Assembly (NCBI RefSeq): GCF_000753865.1
Contig: NZ_JQFW01000057.1
Span: 372,628 to 436,627 of the forward strand
Reading direction: 5' to 3'
Source: Alteromonas sp. LOR
GTDB taxonomy: Bacteria > Pseudomonadota > Gammaproteobacteria > Enterobacterales > Alteromonadaceae
Length of the DNA: 64,000 nt
The number at the start of each line of letters is the position of its first letter. Positions within the stretch are counted from its first letter, which is position 1. The position numbers were made by a program, and so were the translations under genes. Positions 21,980 to 30,986 of this stretch are shown one piece after another. The notes below the pieces were generated by a model. It worked only from the letters and a program-made list of their open reading frames with translations. It made no database searches and was not told the DNA's origin.

Positions 21980-22723
21980 GTGAGTAAAAAAATAAGACAA
22001 TCGCTAGTTGCTGGAAACTGGAAAATGAACGGAAGCGCTGCGCTAGTTGCTGACTTCAATGAGAAGCTCAAAACAGTGCAGTGTGACGCAAATATAGTTG
22101 TTTGTTCACCGTCTACCCTGTTTCATCATTTTTCTGGCGATGCATTTTCTCTAGGTGCTCAGAATGTAAGCCATCTTGATAACGGTGCCCACACGGGTGA
22201 GTTGTCACTTGAGATGATTAAAGATGCCGGTTGCAGTTATGCAATTGTCGGTCACTCTGAGAGAAGGGAAGACCAGCAGGAATCAAACGCCCTTGTCGCA
22301 TCGAAAGCAAAAAAATGCGTTGAGGCAGGTGTTACGCCTATTATTTGTGTAGGTGAGTCCCTTGAAATTCGCGAGGCGGGTAACGTAGAGCAATTTGTGG
22401 GTGAGCAGCTAGATGCATTAACTTCGACGCTTTCGGTTGAAGAGCTGTCAAAATCTGTTATTGCTTATGAGCCGATTTGGGCCATAGGAACAGGAAAAAC
22501 AGCAACGCCCGAACAGGCGCAAGAAGTACACGAGTTTATACGCGGTTACTTTAACAAAGTGGACGCAGATTTGGCTCTCAGGCTTCCTATACTATATGGT
22601 GGAAGTGTGAAACCCGATAACGCTCAAACGTTGTTTTCACAAAAAGACGTAGACGGCGGTTTAATTGGTGGAGCCAGTTTAAAAGCTGAAGATTTTATTT
22701 CAATTTGCCAAGCGGCAAACTGA
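21980..22723 (+). CDS. tpiA: Triosephosphate isomerase
   Basis: This 247-residue TIM-barrel enzyme of glycolysis starts at a GTG (21980) preceded by a CTAAGG ribosome binding site. The catalytic residues are visible in NWKMNG (Lys), VGHSERR (His) and AYEPIWAIGTGK (Glu), with the phosphate-binding GGSVKPDN near the end. It lies between glmM and secG, a common gammaproteobacterial arrangement. Confidence 0.97.
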   Translation: MSKKIRQSLVAGNWKMNGSAALVADFNEKLKTVQCDANIVVCSPSTLFHHFSGDAFSLGAQNVSHLDNGAHTGELSLEMIKDAGCSYAIVGHSERREDQQESNALVASKAKKCVEAGVTPIICVGESLEIREAGNVEQFVGEQLDALTSTLSVEELSKSVIAYEPIWAIGTGKTATPEQAQEVHEFIRGYFNKVDADLALRLPILYGGSVKPDNAQTLFSQKDVDGGLIGGASLKAEDFISICQAAN

Positions 22724-22733
22724 CGAGGTATTT

Positions 22734-23150
22734 ATGATATATGAAGTGCTTTTAGTAGCATATCTAGTTGTAGCGCTCTTATTGGTTGGGTTTGTATTAA
22801 TCCAGCAAGGAAAAGGGGCGGATATGGGTGCTTCTTTTGGCTCAGGTGGCTCAAACACAGTGTTTGGCTCAGGCGGCTCTGGTAACTTTATGACGCGCAC
22901 AACGTCAATTCTAGCAGGCTTGTTTTTCTTCATAAGCTTGTCACTAGGTGCGATGACTGCAAACCGTGAAAGCGCTGATGATGAGTGGAATAATTTAGAC
23001 GTACCTGCAGCGGTTGAAGTACCGGTGGAAGTACCAGGCGATGCAGACGTGCCGGTAGTGGAAGACGTGCCAGCACAATCTGACATCCCAGTTTCTGATG
23101 AAACACAAAACGATGTACCTGCAGTTGATAGCAGCGACACACCAGATTAA
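22734..23150 (+). CDS. secG: Protein translocase subunit SecG
   Basis: This 138-residue inner-membrane subunit of SecYEG has two membrane segments (about 3-23 and 53-72) joined by the Gly-rich GADMGASFGSGGSNTVFGS loop. After the second segment comes a long acidic tail with repeated D/E-V-P elements (VPVEVP, DVPVVEDVPAQ), which extends it beyond the 110 residues of E. coli SecG. The start lies ten bases after the tpiA stop, and tRNA-Leu follows directly. Confidence 0.95.
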   Translation: MIYEVLLVAYLVVALLLVGFVLIQQGKGADMGASFGSGGSNTVFGSGGSGNFMTRTTSILAGLFFFISLSLGAMTANRESADDEWNNLDVPAAVEVPVEVPGDADVPVVEDVPAQSDIPVSDETQNDVPAVDSSDTPD

Positions 23151-23160
23151 ACAGTTTATT

Positions 23161-23246
23161 GCGGAAGTGGTGGAATTGGTAGACACGCCATCTTGAGGGG
23201 GTGGTGAGCATAGCTCGTGCGGGTTCAAGTCCCGCTTTCCGCACCA
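23161..23246 (+). tRNA. tRNA-Leu (anticodon GAG)
   Basis: This 86-base tRNA with an encoded CCA closely matches E. coli leuU: acceptor GCGGAAG / CTTTCCGC, D-loop TGGAATTGGTAGAC, an anticodon loop with TTGAGGG (anticodon GAG), a long variable arm and the T-loop GGTTCAAGTCCC. It follows secG by ten bases, as in many gammaproteobacteria, and ends just before a strong terminator. Confidence 0.96.
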
Positions 23247-23251
23247 ATTTT

Positions 23252-23283
23252 AAAGGGCCAGCAGAAATGCTGGCCCTTTTTTT
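23252..23283 (+). terminator. Strong rho-independent terminator after tRNA-Leu
   Basis: A perfect 12-bp stem (AAAGGGCCAGCA / TGCTGGCCCTTT) with a GAAA tetraloop is followed by a run of T. It closes the tpiA-secG-tRNA-Leu transcript. Confidence 0.95.
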
Positions 23284-23549
23284 ATTCTCTACATATACAT
23301 TTGCTAAATCAAGAACCTACAAAAAGCGCCCATGTGTACTGGCCTTAAAGTATGCTTCGTTTATATATCGGTAACAAAGTAAAAAATAAGTGCAAAATAA
23401 AGTGTAATAACAGCATGGTTACCCTGTCTTGATGGGGCTAAGTCAGCTATTATTTTCCTAATATATCAAGGGTTGCTGCATTTTGTTTTGAAAGCTAGGG
23501 CAGCAACACGCCATAGAACGGCACAAACTCATTCATTAGAGGCGTATTC

Positions 23550-25844
23550 GTGCATACAGGTCTTCGCCAATCATTGACTAGGCTTATCGCTATCGGGGCA
23601 ACCATAGCGACGCTATTCGTGTTCATCGCGCTGTGGACGTCGTTTAGCACCTTAATAAAAAGTCATTTGGACAAAGAGGTATCCATTGCGGAAAGCGCTT
23701 TAGAGAAAGTATTAGTCGAACAAAAGAGTTTACTCAGCACCACGCTTGATGCCCTGACAGGCTCTGAAGCACTCAACGACGTTAAAACGCTCTCAGATGC
23801 CTCTTCATTCATAAACTCTCTTAACCGTGAAAGAGGCTCATCGAACATTGTGCATCTAGCGATTGTAAATCTAGATCATGTTGTTACCGCCTCTAGCTCT
23901 TCATTGTTCAAAGCAGGTAAACAAGCTAAACAGAGCGTTGCAATGGCTGCCATGGGCTTAACGCACTCCATGGCAATGGTTAACGGGAAGCTGACGTACC
24001 TCAGGTTTAAAACAATTCAAGCTAACGGTATCCGCTACTATTTACTCATCGCTAGGCATATTCAAGACGACGTGATTCAAAGCGTCGGAGCATTTTCAAA
24101 CGCATATATCAACATTATTGATAGTAATACTGGTGCAGTTTTGGCGTCTACGCTACCTGAACATATAAAAGGTGCGCGCCAGTCTATAGCCTCTCAAATC
24201 AGGTGGCACGATATTACTTTTTTAGACACTGCTGAGTACATAGAGCACACTGTCTCACTAGAGTCCTTATCGATTGCACCTGTAAAGATAACATTTTTTG
24301 TGGATGTTGCAGCTCAGGTGGAGAGCTTTCGCTCAATACAGCTGACTTTGCTTTCTCTCTATATTTTAGGCCTTTTTACCATCACTCTATTTGCTCTGAT
24401 ATGGATACGAAGGGTCACAATACCGATGAACTCCGTGATAGGGGCTATCAATAATATAGCGTCCGGTCGTTATAAAAATTCGTTTGAGAAGACAGGAAAT
24501 TTCCACGAAGTTGTTGCATTGGAAAATGCGGTTGATGGCATGCAGAAAAGTATATCTCAGCGAGAGGACAGTATTCGGTATCAGGCACAGCACGATGATT
24601 TAACAGGATTATTCAATCGCAATTATCTAGAACGTTATTTTGTAGAGCAAATGCGAGAGCCTAAGTGGGTACAAGTTATTGCTATCACCGTTATTGGCTT
24701 TCGAACTATTAACGACTTGTACGGCTACTCTAACGGTGACAATACATTGAAAACGTTAGCAAGGCGTTTGTTGCGCTGGCCGGGCACATCTGCGCGCTTA
24801 GCCGGCGGTGAGGTTATTTACGTCACCGATGAGCCCCTAAATGATAATCAACTTGAAACGTTAAAACATATTCTTGAACAGCCCGTTGAAAGTAACCTGA
24901 TAACTATTCCTGTCAAAGTGGCTATGGCGGTATTATCGTGTCCTGAAGATGCACAGACTACGGAAGAGCTTTTCAGGAAGCTCAATATCGTGTCTGACAA
25001 AGCCATCCGAACAGGTGCTTGGTCAGTTCACTATAGTGCAGAGTTAGAGGCTAACTATAATAGACGTCTATCCATTACTACAGAGTTAAAGCGTGCTCTT
25101 GCAACTCAGCAAGATGAGCTATCTATGGTATATCAACCTAAGATAGACCTACGTTCGATGAAGGTATGCAGCATGGAAGCACTAATACGCTGGAATAACA
25201 GTAAATTAGGCCATGTTGCACCGGATGAATTTATTGCCATCGCTGAGCAGGCAGGTCTCATCGAGCAAGTGACTAAGTGGGTAATGCGCCAAACTATTTC
25301 AGATCTGGCCTATTTCAGAGAACAATATTACGACTTTACCATCGCGATGAATCTGTCAACACAAGACATACAGAACAAAGCTTTGCTCAATGAATTGGTT
25401 GCTTTTTTGACAGAGAAAGGGCTGTCACCTGCGTCACTTCAGCTTGAAATAACAGAAAGTGATTTAGTCTCTGATGCAACCCTTGCAGTAGAAAATCTAT
25501 CATCGCTAAAAGCATTAGGGTTTCGTTTCGCTATCGATGATTTTGGTACAGGTTACTCTTCATTGGCTTATTTGAAAAATTTACCGGTTGAATCAATCAA
25601 AATAGATAAAAGTTTCATTTTGGCGCTCGCAACACAAGAAAACGATCAGCAAATCGTTCACACTATTTTAAGCTTAGCCAGCATATTCGACTTAAGGGTG
25701 GTTGCTGAAGGGGTGGAAAATGAAGAGTCTTTACGCATTTTAAAAGAATGGGGGTGCGACGAGGCCCAGGGGTACTTTATAAGCAGGCCTTTGAAGCGAG
25801 AAGACTTAGAAGTATGGCTGCTTAATTCGCCATTCAAAAAGTAA
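23550..25844 (+). CDS. Membrane c-di-GMP phosphodiesterase (degenerate GGDEF plus EAL)
   Basis: This 764-residue inner-membrane protein begins at a GTG. One membrane segment (about 13-33) is followed by a periplasmic sensor region, a second segment (about 266-286), a HAMP-like linker, a GGDEF domain (about 345-500) and an EAL domain (about 515-760). The GGDEF signature is degraded to LAGGEV, so cyclase activity is unlikely. The EAL residues look intact (MEALIRW, NLSTQDIQ, LEITESD, DDFGTGYSS, KIDKSFI, EGVEN), so it should hydrolyse c-di-GMP. It is monocistronic; the stimulus is unknown. Confidence 0.92.
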   Translation: MHTGLRQSLTRLIAIGATIATLFVFIALWTSFSTLIKSHLDKEVSIAESALEKVLVEQKSLLSTTLDALTGSEALNDVKTLSDASSFINSLNRERGSSNIVHLAIVNLDHVVTASSSSLFKAGKQAKQSVAMAAMGLTHSMAMVNGKLTYLRFKTIQANGIRYYLLIARHIQDDVIQSVGAFSNAYINIIDSNTGAVLASTLPEHIKGARQSIASQIRWHDITFLDTAEYIEHTVSLESLSIAPVKITFFVDVAAQVESFRSIQLTLLSLYILGLFTITLFALIWIRRVTIPMNSVIGAINNIASGRYKNSFEKTGNFHEVVALENAVDGMQKSISQREDSIRYQAQHDDLTGLFNRNYLERYFVEQMREPKWVQVIAITVIGFRTINDLYGYSNGDNTLKTLARRLLRWPGTSARLAGGEVIYVTDEPLNDNQLETLKHILEQPVESNLITIPVKVAMAVLSCPEDAQTTEELFRKLNIVSDKAIRTGAWSVHYSAELEANYNRRLSITTELKRALATQQDELSMVYQPKIDLRSMKVCSMEALIRWNNSKLGHVAPDEFIAIAEQAGLIEQVTKWVMRQTISDLAYFREQYYDFTIAMNLSTQDIQNKALLNELVAFLTEKGLSPASLQLEITESDLVSDATLAVENLSSLKALGFRFAIDDFGTGYSSLAYLKNLPVESIKIDKSFILALATQENDQQIVHTILSLASIFDLRVVAEGVENEESLRILKEWGCDEAQGYFISRPLKREDLEVWLLNSPFKK

Positions 25845-26118
25845 ATTGAATAGGAATGCGCGCTTCTATATCGAATAAAAGGCGTTAATCACAATTATTA
25901 TTACTTTTTGGTAATGCTGGAACGCATTGTGCTTTATTTAAGTGGTAACTACTAGGTACTAGGTGCTAAGCGTTTAGTATGCTTTTACGGTTTAGTGTTT
26001 TTAAACTGATGAGTGAAAGCAATTTGAGCATTATGTGGTTTCATTGCTCACTAATTAGCTGCATATTTAGCTAAGCACATACCAAAGAACGAAATTAAGA
26101 ACAAACAAGGACTTTATT

Positions 26119-26277
26119 ATGGACATCATACGCGTACTACTATCAATTTTACTTCCTCCATTAGGTGTGTTTTTGCAAGTAGGCATCGGCGCCCACTTCT
26201 GGATAAACATACTGCTTACTATTCTTGGTTATTTCCCAGGTGTGATCCATGCGGTTTATATCATCGCGAAAAAATAG
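26119..26277 (+). CDS. Pmp3/YqaE-family small membrane protein, 52 residues
   Basis: The 52-residue product has two hydrophobic helices. The segments LLPPLGVFLQVG and INILLTILGYFPGVIHAVYII are the signature of the Pmp3/YqaE proteolipid family, linked in yeast and plants to membrane potential and salt stress. The ATG is preceded by AAGGA at a good distance. A long terminator starts 23 bases after the stop, so it is a single-gene unit. Function in bacteria is unknown. Confidence 0.93.
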   Translation: MDIIRVLLSILLPPLGVFLQVGIGAHFWINILLTILGYFPGVIHAVYIIAKK

Positions 26278-26300
26278 TGAAGATATAAAAGGCCGAACAT

Positions 26301-26345
26301 AAAAAAGCCAGTGACAGAAATATGATTTCTGTCACTGGCTTTTTT
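26301..26345 (+). terminator. Rho-independent terminator of the Pmp3-like gene
   Basis: A 20-bp perfect stem includes the flanking A/T runs; its core is AGCCAGTGACAGAAA paired with TTTCTGTCACTGGCT, with loop TATGA and a T-tract. It is nearly symmetric and could act in both directions. Confidence 0.93.
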
Positions 26346-26501
26346 ATTACGTGTTTCTTACCAACGTTTCTACATTAACATCACTTGTTATATGTACGAA
26401 GGCATGTGCACTTAGAAGTGTGAGCTTAGGGGGCCGCACTTAGGTATAGATACTTACTAGCACCTAGCATTGCTGCAGATGATGAATTATAGCCAGTATG
26501 C

Positions 26502-26547
26502 AAAAACCCTCTATGTATGGCTTTAACGTCATACATAGAGGGTTTTT
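26502..26547 (-). terminator. Terminator of the hemerythrin gene
   Basis: An 18-bp stem (AACCCTCTATGTATG core) with a ten-base loop is flanked by A/T runs, giving a T-tract on the minus strand. It starts 34 bases after the hemerythrin stop. The 150 bases between it and the preceding plus-strand terminator hold no ORF that I can support. Confidence 0.88.
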
Positions 26548-26581
26548 TCAGTGCTTGGCACTTGTATTAAATACTGTCGAA

Positions 26582-27043
26582 TTACGACGCTAACTCTTGG
26601 TTCATTTCTTTCTTATAACCTGCCGCTAGTTCGGTCTTTTGGTGTTCATTAAGCACTCTTCCAGCTATATGAAAGAACTCTTGCTCTTCGTCAGCTAAAT
26701 GGTGCTCAACTTTTTCTTGAAGCACTTTTAAGTGATGCAGCCATGCAGGTGAACTCATATCGGTATCGTCTAACTTTGCGATAAGCTCATCAATTTCATG
26801 ATGCTCTGCAATTCCATGCCGTGTTAAATCTATCGTCGCGTCTTTCTCAAGAAGATGAGTATAAAAATGACGTTCCTCAGCAATAGCATGGCTCTCAAGC
26901 TGTTGTTTAAGTTCTTCGAAATATTCTTGACGGGCAGGGGTGTTACCGCTTGTCTCTGCAAGGATTTTAAGCAGTAGGCGTTGCTTTTCATGGTCTTGAC
27001 GTAATGCTTCAAAGATTTTCACAGTTAGTTCCTCATTAATCAA
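26582..27043 (-). CDS. Hemerythrin HHE cation-binding domain protein
   Basis: This 153-residue all-helical protein has spaced His/Glu residues of the hemerythrin-HHE type: LRQDHEKQR, ESHAIAEERHFY, IAEHHEIDEL, and KVEHHLADEEQEFF. Such domains bind a di-iron centre and handle O2, NO or reactive oxygen; here it is probably cytoplasmic, as no signal peptide is visible. It is separated from gdhA upstream by 180 bases containing a hairpin. The precise role is unknown. Confidence 0.9.
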   Translation of the reverse strand: MINEELTVKIFEALRQDHEKQRLLLKILAETSGNTPARQEYFEELKQQLESHAIAEERHFYTHLLEKDATIDLTRHGIAEHHEIDELIAKLDDTDMSSPAWLHHLKVLQEKVEHHLADEEQEFFHIAGRVLNEHQKTELAAGYKKEMNQELAS

Positions 27044-27153
27044 ATATTCAATTACTTATATAGTGTAATGCGATAACCATTCCATAATGTTGGTTTTTGT
27101 ATCTCATTGAATACTAAGCAATTTCATTTAAATTAAATCGAGCGCTTGATGTG

Positions 27154-27191
27154 GGCGTACAAAGATGAGCAGTTTTTACACTTTGTACGCC
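27154..27191. other. 11-bp perfect inverted repeat between gdhA and hemerythrin
   Basis: GGCGTACAAAG and CTTTGTACGCC are separated by 16 bases. The hairpin lies 33 bases beyond the gdhA stop. It lacks a good U-tract on the minus strand, so it may be a factor-assisted terminator, an RNA-stabilising structure or a protein-binding site. Confidence 0.5.
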
Positions 27192-27223
27192 TAATCTTTC
27201 ATAAGGAATTTTACGCTGTTGGT

Positions 27224-28576
27224 TTACACGCCTTGTGCAACAATGGCATCCGCTAATCTTCTAAACGCGGCGATGTTTGCGCCTTTCATATAGTTAATGT
27301 ACCCGTCTCGATTAGCTAGCAATTTGGCTTCCTCAAGGCAGCGCTCATGAATACTTTGCATAATGGACTGTAGCTCTTCATCAAGAACGTGGGCACTACG
27401 TTGGCTAAACATCGCATTTTGCGACATTTCTAATCCAGAAAGGGCGACGCCACCTGCGTTGGATGCTTTACCAGGTACATAAGCAATATTTTTGCCAATG
27501 AACGCTTCTTGTGCTTCTATACTGCAAGGCATATTTGCCCCTTCTAGCACCATAGTACATCCATTTTTCAATAGCTCTTTTGCGTCAGCTTCGTGAAGCT
27601 CATTTTGTGTTGCGCAAGGTAGAGCGATATCACATTTAATATGCCAAGGGGTTTTCTTTTCAAACCACACTCCAGCGCCTCTTTTTTCAAGATCGACTAA
27701 GATATTGTCTGATGTGGTGTGTTGTTTGATAGCCCACGTGATGTCAGCTTCGCTGAAGCCTTCGTCGCAAAAAAGCAGCCCGCGACTGTTTGACAGTGTG
27801 ACAACACAAGCGCCTTTTTGAATGGCTTTTTGCGCAGCGTGCAGGGCAACATTACCAGCACCAGAAACAACCACGCGCTTGTTTTTGAGCTCGGTGTTGT
27901 TAGCCTCGCACACCGACTCAGTAAAGTAGATAAGACCAAACCCTGTTGCTTCAGTTCTTACATAGCTTCCACCAAATTCAAGGCCTTTACCTGTGAGTAC
28001 GCCTTCAAACTTGTTGTTTAATCGGCGATACTCACCGTACATGTAGCCAATTTCCCTTGCTCCAACGTTGATGTCGCCCGCAGGAATATCGGTATTAGCA
28101 CCAATATGACGTTGAAGCTCTCGCATAAACGCCTGGCAAAAAAGCATAATGTCTCGGTCGCTCCTACCTTTAGGGTTAAAGTCTGAGCCTCCCTTACCAC
28201 CGCCCATTGGCAGGCCCGTTAATGCGTTTTTGAAGCATTGCTCGAAAGCTAAAAATTTAAGCACTGAAAGGTTCACGGTTGGATGAAATCGCAATCCTCC
28301 CTTGTACGGGCCCATTGCGCCATTATGCTGTACGCGCCAGCCTTGATTAACTTCTACGTTCCCTTGCGAACTTACCCAAGAAACAGTGAAATAGATAACA
28401 CGCTCAGGTAAACACAGGCGGCGAACGACGTCTACCTGTTTGTAAGCGCTATTGGCATTGTAAATTGGAATGATATCTTCTAGTACTTCATGAACAGCCT
28501 GAAGATATTCTTTTTCGTTTTCAAATTTTGTATTTAAAAAACCGTAAATTTCATCAAAGTTACTGACGTCTGACAT
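27224..28576 (-). CDS. gdhA: NADP-specific glutamate dehydrogenase
   Basis: This 450-residue hexameric enzyme makes glutamate from 2-oxoglutarate and ammonium. The catalytic Lys lies in PMGGGKGGSDFNPKGRSD, the 2-oxoglutarate-binding GGLRFHPTVN precedes it, and the dinucleotide fold starts at VVVSGAGNVALHA. The length matches E. coli GdhA (447). It begins eight bases after the stop of the phosphatase/kinase gene on the same strand, so the two may share a transcript. Confidence 0.97.
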   Translation of the reverse strand: MSDVSNFDEIYGFLNTKFENEKEYLQAVHEVLEDIIPIYNANSAYKQVDVVRRLCLPERVIYFTVSWVSSQGNVEVNQGWRVQHNGAMGPYKGGLRFHPTVNLSVLKFLAFEQCFKNALTGLPMGGGKGGSDFNPKGRSDRDIMLFCQAFMRELQRHIGANTDIPAGDINVGAREIGYMYGEYRRLNNKFEGVLTGKGLEFGGSYVRTEATGFGLIYFTESVCEANNTELKNKRVVVSGAGNVALHAAQKAIQKGACVVTLSNSRGLLFCDEGFSEADITWAIKQHTTSDNILVDLEKRGAGVWFEKKTPWHIKCDIALPCATQNELHEADAKELLKNGCTMVLEGANMPCSIEAQEAFIGKNIAYVPGKASNAGGVALSGLEMSQNAMFSQRSAHVLDEELQSIMQSIHERCLEEAKLLANRDGYINYMKGANIAAFRRLADAIVAQGV

Positions 28577-28584
28577 GTGGATAT

Positions 28585-30213
28585 TTATTCCTTGTTTTCT
28601 ATATTGGTAAGCACAGTGAGGCTTCTAGGGGAGGTGGTTATCGACAGGGTGTCTGCCTGATAGATTTCACCATCTACTGCATATGACACTGTGCTATCGA
28701 AAGTCAGTGTGACTGTTTTAGCTTGCGCATGACGAATATTCTCTGAATGACGCTTGCTTTCGCTGGGGCTCAGTATTAATTCGGCCAATGACAACAATTG
28801 CTTATCAGGTGTGGTTTGGGGTATCAACCACGTCAGGTCAAGTTTTCCATCAGTAATGTCTGGTGGCTCATCACCTTGAGCTAGCGCCGTTGACATAGGG
28901 GCAGCATTGGCCACCACAAAACTGGGTGTCGTTAACGTCTCTTCGTCATCATCGTCGGTTTGAATGCGAAATTTTATATTTTGATTGTTACTGATAGCGC
29001 TCCAAAGGCCTTTGAGATAGGCAAATTGACCGCCTTCATTTTTTTCATCTCTATCTGCGGATGAAATCATTTGTTCCTCAAAACCAACGGCAGCAACGAG
29101 TAGCATGATGTTGTCATTGCAGCTCGCCGTATCGATAGACAGTGTTTTACCTTCGATAATAATGTCGCAGGCGATATCAATTGGCATTACCTTGCTCATA
29201 TAGCCGTGAAGCACCTGGCTAAGTGCGTTCGCTGTGCCTAACGGGATAAAGCCCATAGTAAGGGGGGTATTAACGAGTATTGAGGCAACCTCTGCTAAAG
29301 TACCATCTCCACCGCACGCCACGACAATATCGGCGCCTTCATCTTTTGCCTTTTGGGCAAGCACTTTTCCATCTTCATCTGAGGTAGTTTCAGCTACCGT
29401 CACATTAAATTTTTCGTTTAGCCGCGCCAATATCTGACTTTTGTTCTGCGACCATTTGCCGCCCCCAGCTACAGGGTTAGCGATGAGAAATAGATTTTGT
29501 TGTAGAGAAAGTAGCCCACCTTCTTTGACTTTTTCTAATGCAGCTAGCTGTTTCTTGTTAAGCCTTGCAGTTTCCCGTATTCGATTAATACTTTGCATGG
29601 CCTGGTCCACGGTTAACGATGAATCTTTTGCTAACAAATAAGCGGCAACCACAAGTACAGAACGGCCTCTGCCTAAGGCACAATGCACAACCACATTTCG
29701 CCCAGCTGCTATCTGTTGATCAATCCAGTTGATAGCATGAATAAGTTGCTCTGAGGTGGGACTTGTGTGATCAAGTACAGGAATATTGAGGTATTGGTAA
29801 TCTTCGCGCAGCGCGGTGTAATCAAGACCATCAAATTCGGCGGTAACATCAAGTATGGCAGCAATATCATTTTCATTTAATAGGTCAACATGCTGACCAG
29901 ACATTCGACACGCTAAGAAAAGATTGTCTTTCACCTTCTGAAGAGGCGGCACCTTATCAGTTCTTCGTGCGTATTCGTTGTAAAGCCACGAGCCGAATAG
30001 GAAAGGAACGAAAATCCAACGTATATAAAAAGGGATGGAACCATCATCGCGCTTTCTAAAAAGAGAGGGATAGTTAAAAATATAAGCACTGCTCACCGCT
30101 GCTAAAGAAAACGAAGTCCATCCCAGTAAAATTTGTAAGACAACAGATTGACTAATAAGTAGAAGAGCAAATGCTATCAGTGCACCGGCGATATAATATT
30201 TAACCATCTTCAC
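28585..30213 (-). CDS. Fusion of dual-specificity phosphatase and diacylglycerol/sphingosine-type lipid kinase
   Basis: This 542-residue protein has two or three N-terminal hydrophobic segments (about 5-25, 28-48 and 63-80). A dual-specificity phosphatase domain follows, with the active-site loop HCALGRGRS near 174-182 and a likely general acid in VLDHTSP. From about residue 244 there is a diacylglycerol-kinase catalytic domain (LFLIANPVAGGG, VACGGDGTL near 300, PLGTANALS). It probably acts at the inner face of the membrane on phospholipids, but substrates of both halves are unknown. It lies upstream of gdhA with an eight-base gap. Confidence 0.88.
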   Translation of the reverse strand: MKMVKYYIAGALIAFALLLISQSVVLQILLGWTSFSLAAVSSAYIFNYPSLFRKRDDGSIPFYIRWIFVPFLFGSWLYNEYARRTDKVPPLQKVKDNLFLACRMSGQHVDLLNENDIAAILDVTAEFDGLDYTALREDYQYLNIPVLDHTSPTSEQLIHAINWIDQQIAAGRNVVVHCALGRGRSVLVVAAYLLAKDSSLTVDQAMQSINRIRETARLNKKQLAALEKVKEGGLLSLQQNLFLIANPVAGGGKWSQNKSQILARLNEKFNVTVAETTSDEDGKVLAQKAKDEGADIVVACGGDGTLAEVASILVNTPLTMGFIPLGTANALSQVLHGYMSKVMPIDIACDIIIEGKTLSIDTASCNDNIMLLVAAVGFEEQMISSADRDEKNEGGQFAYLKGLWSAISNNQNIKFRIQTDDDDEETLTTPSFVVANAAPMSTALAQGDEPPDITDGKLDLTWLIPQTTPDKQLLSLAELILSPSESKRHSENIRHAQAKTVTLTFDSTVSYAVDGEIYQADTLSITTSPRSLTVLTNIENKE

Positions 30214-30395
30214 GACGAAACATATCCTTTGTTATTGCAAGTACTTATCTATACAGCACAAGGTTAAATTTCGTTTACTTTTCCACGTAATTAGGGCTCT
30301 TATTCATAGTTGCATCTCATGTGGATAATGAACTTTGTTCGTGTCGGCGTCGTAACTGAGCTTATATGGTGTAAGTGGCGTTACGAATTTAATGA

Positions 30396-30935
30396 GTGAG
30401 TTCAATGAAAAACGATGTTGTTGTTAAAGTTGCCAATTTTGTATGGTTTCAAACCATTTGGTGGCTAGTGATTTTATTTCAGAACCAAGCGGTCCTTGCA
30501 GTCGTCGGTTTACTTGTTTTGTGGCTTTGGTTTTCAAGGGAACGCAAAAACGACCTAAAGCTGATGGCTTCCATGTTTATCATCGGCACCCTCATTGATA
30601 CAGCACTCACCAAATCAGGTGTTTTTATATTTACCGAGACCCAAGCCAATATTCCTTTGTTACCAATTCCTATTTGGCTCAGTTTATTATGGGCTGGCTT
30701 TGCGGGCACGGTGTACCATAGCCTCACTGTGTTTGAGGGAAGGCCGCTTTTAGCTGCATTGGGTGGCGCTATTTTTGCCCCGCTTAGTTACATTGCAGGG
30801 GCTAATTTTGACGCTGTTGAACTGGGCTTCTCTATTCCTATAACCTTTGTAATTATAGGGATAGTATGGAGCATTGCGTTTCCATTTTGCTTTTATCTAT
30901 CAACCGTGTTTGTATCGTCAGACACCCAGAAATAG
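30396..30935 (+). CDS. DUF2878 family inner-membrane protein
   Basis: This 179-residue protein has four or five membrane helices. The segments FVWFQTIWWLVIL, GTLIDTALTKSGVF and PIWLSLLWAGFAGTVYHSL are those of the DUF2878 family, whose function is not known. Two starts are possible: GTG at 30396 and ATG at 30405; the sequence does not decide clearly. It is divergent from the phosphatase/kinase fusion and is followed 50 bases later by an SDR gene on the same strand. Confidence 0.82.
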   Translation: MSSMKNDVVVKVANFVWFQTIWWLVILFQNQAVLAVVGLLVLWLWFSRERKNDLKLMASMFIIGTLIDTALTKSGVFIFTETQANIPLLPIPIWLSLLWAGFAGTVYHSLTVFEGRPLLAALGGAIFAPLSYIAGANFDAVELGFSIPITFVIIGIVWSIAFPFCFYLSTVFVSSDTQK

Positions 30936-30986
30936 TCGTCGGTAAAGCGCGGCTTTACATCCATCAACTCAAGGAGTGTATTGATT

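Noticed and set aside
22930..23247. Minus-strand frames of 77-146 codons across secG and tRNA-Leu
   Set aside because: They are antisense to a confident gene and a tRNA and arise from the GC-rich repetitive secG tail.
26348..26501. Candidate small RNA between two strong terminators
   Set aside because: The two terminators are explained by the convergent Pmp3-like and hemerythrin genes, and no promoter is evident inside.
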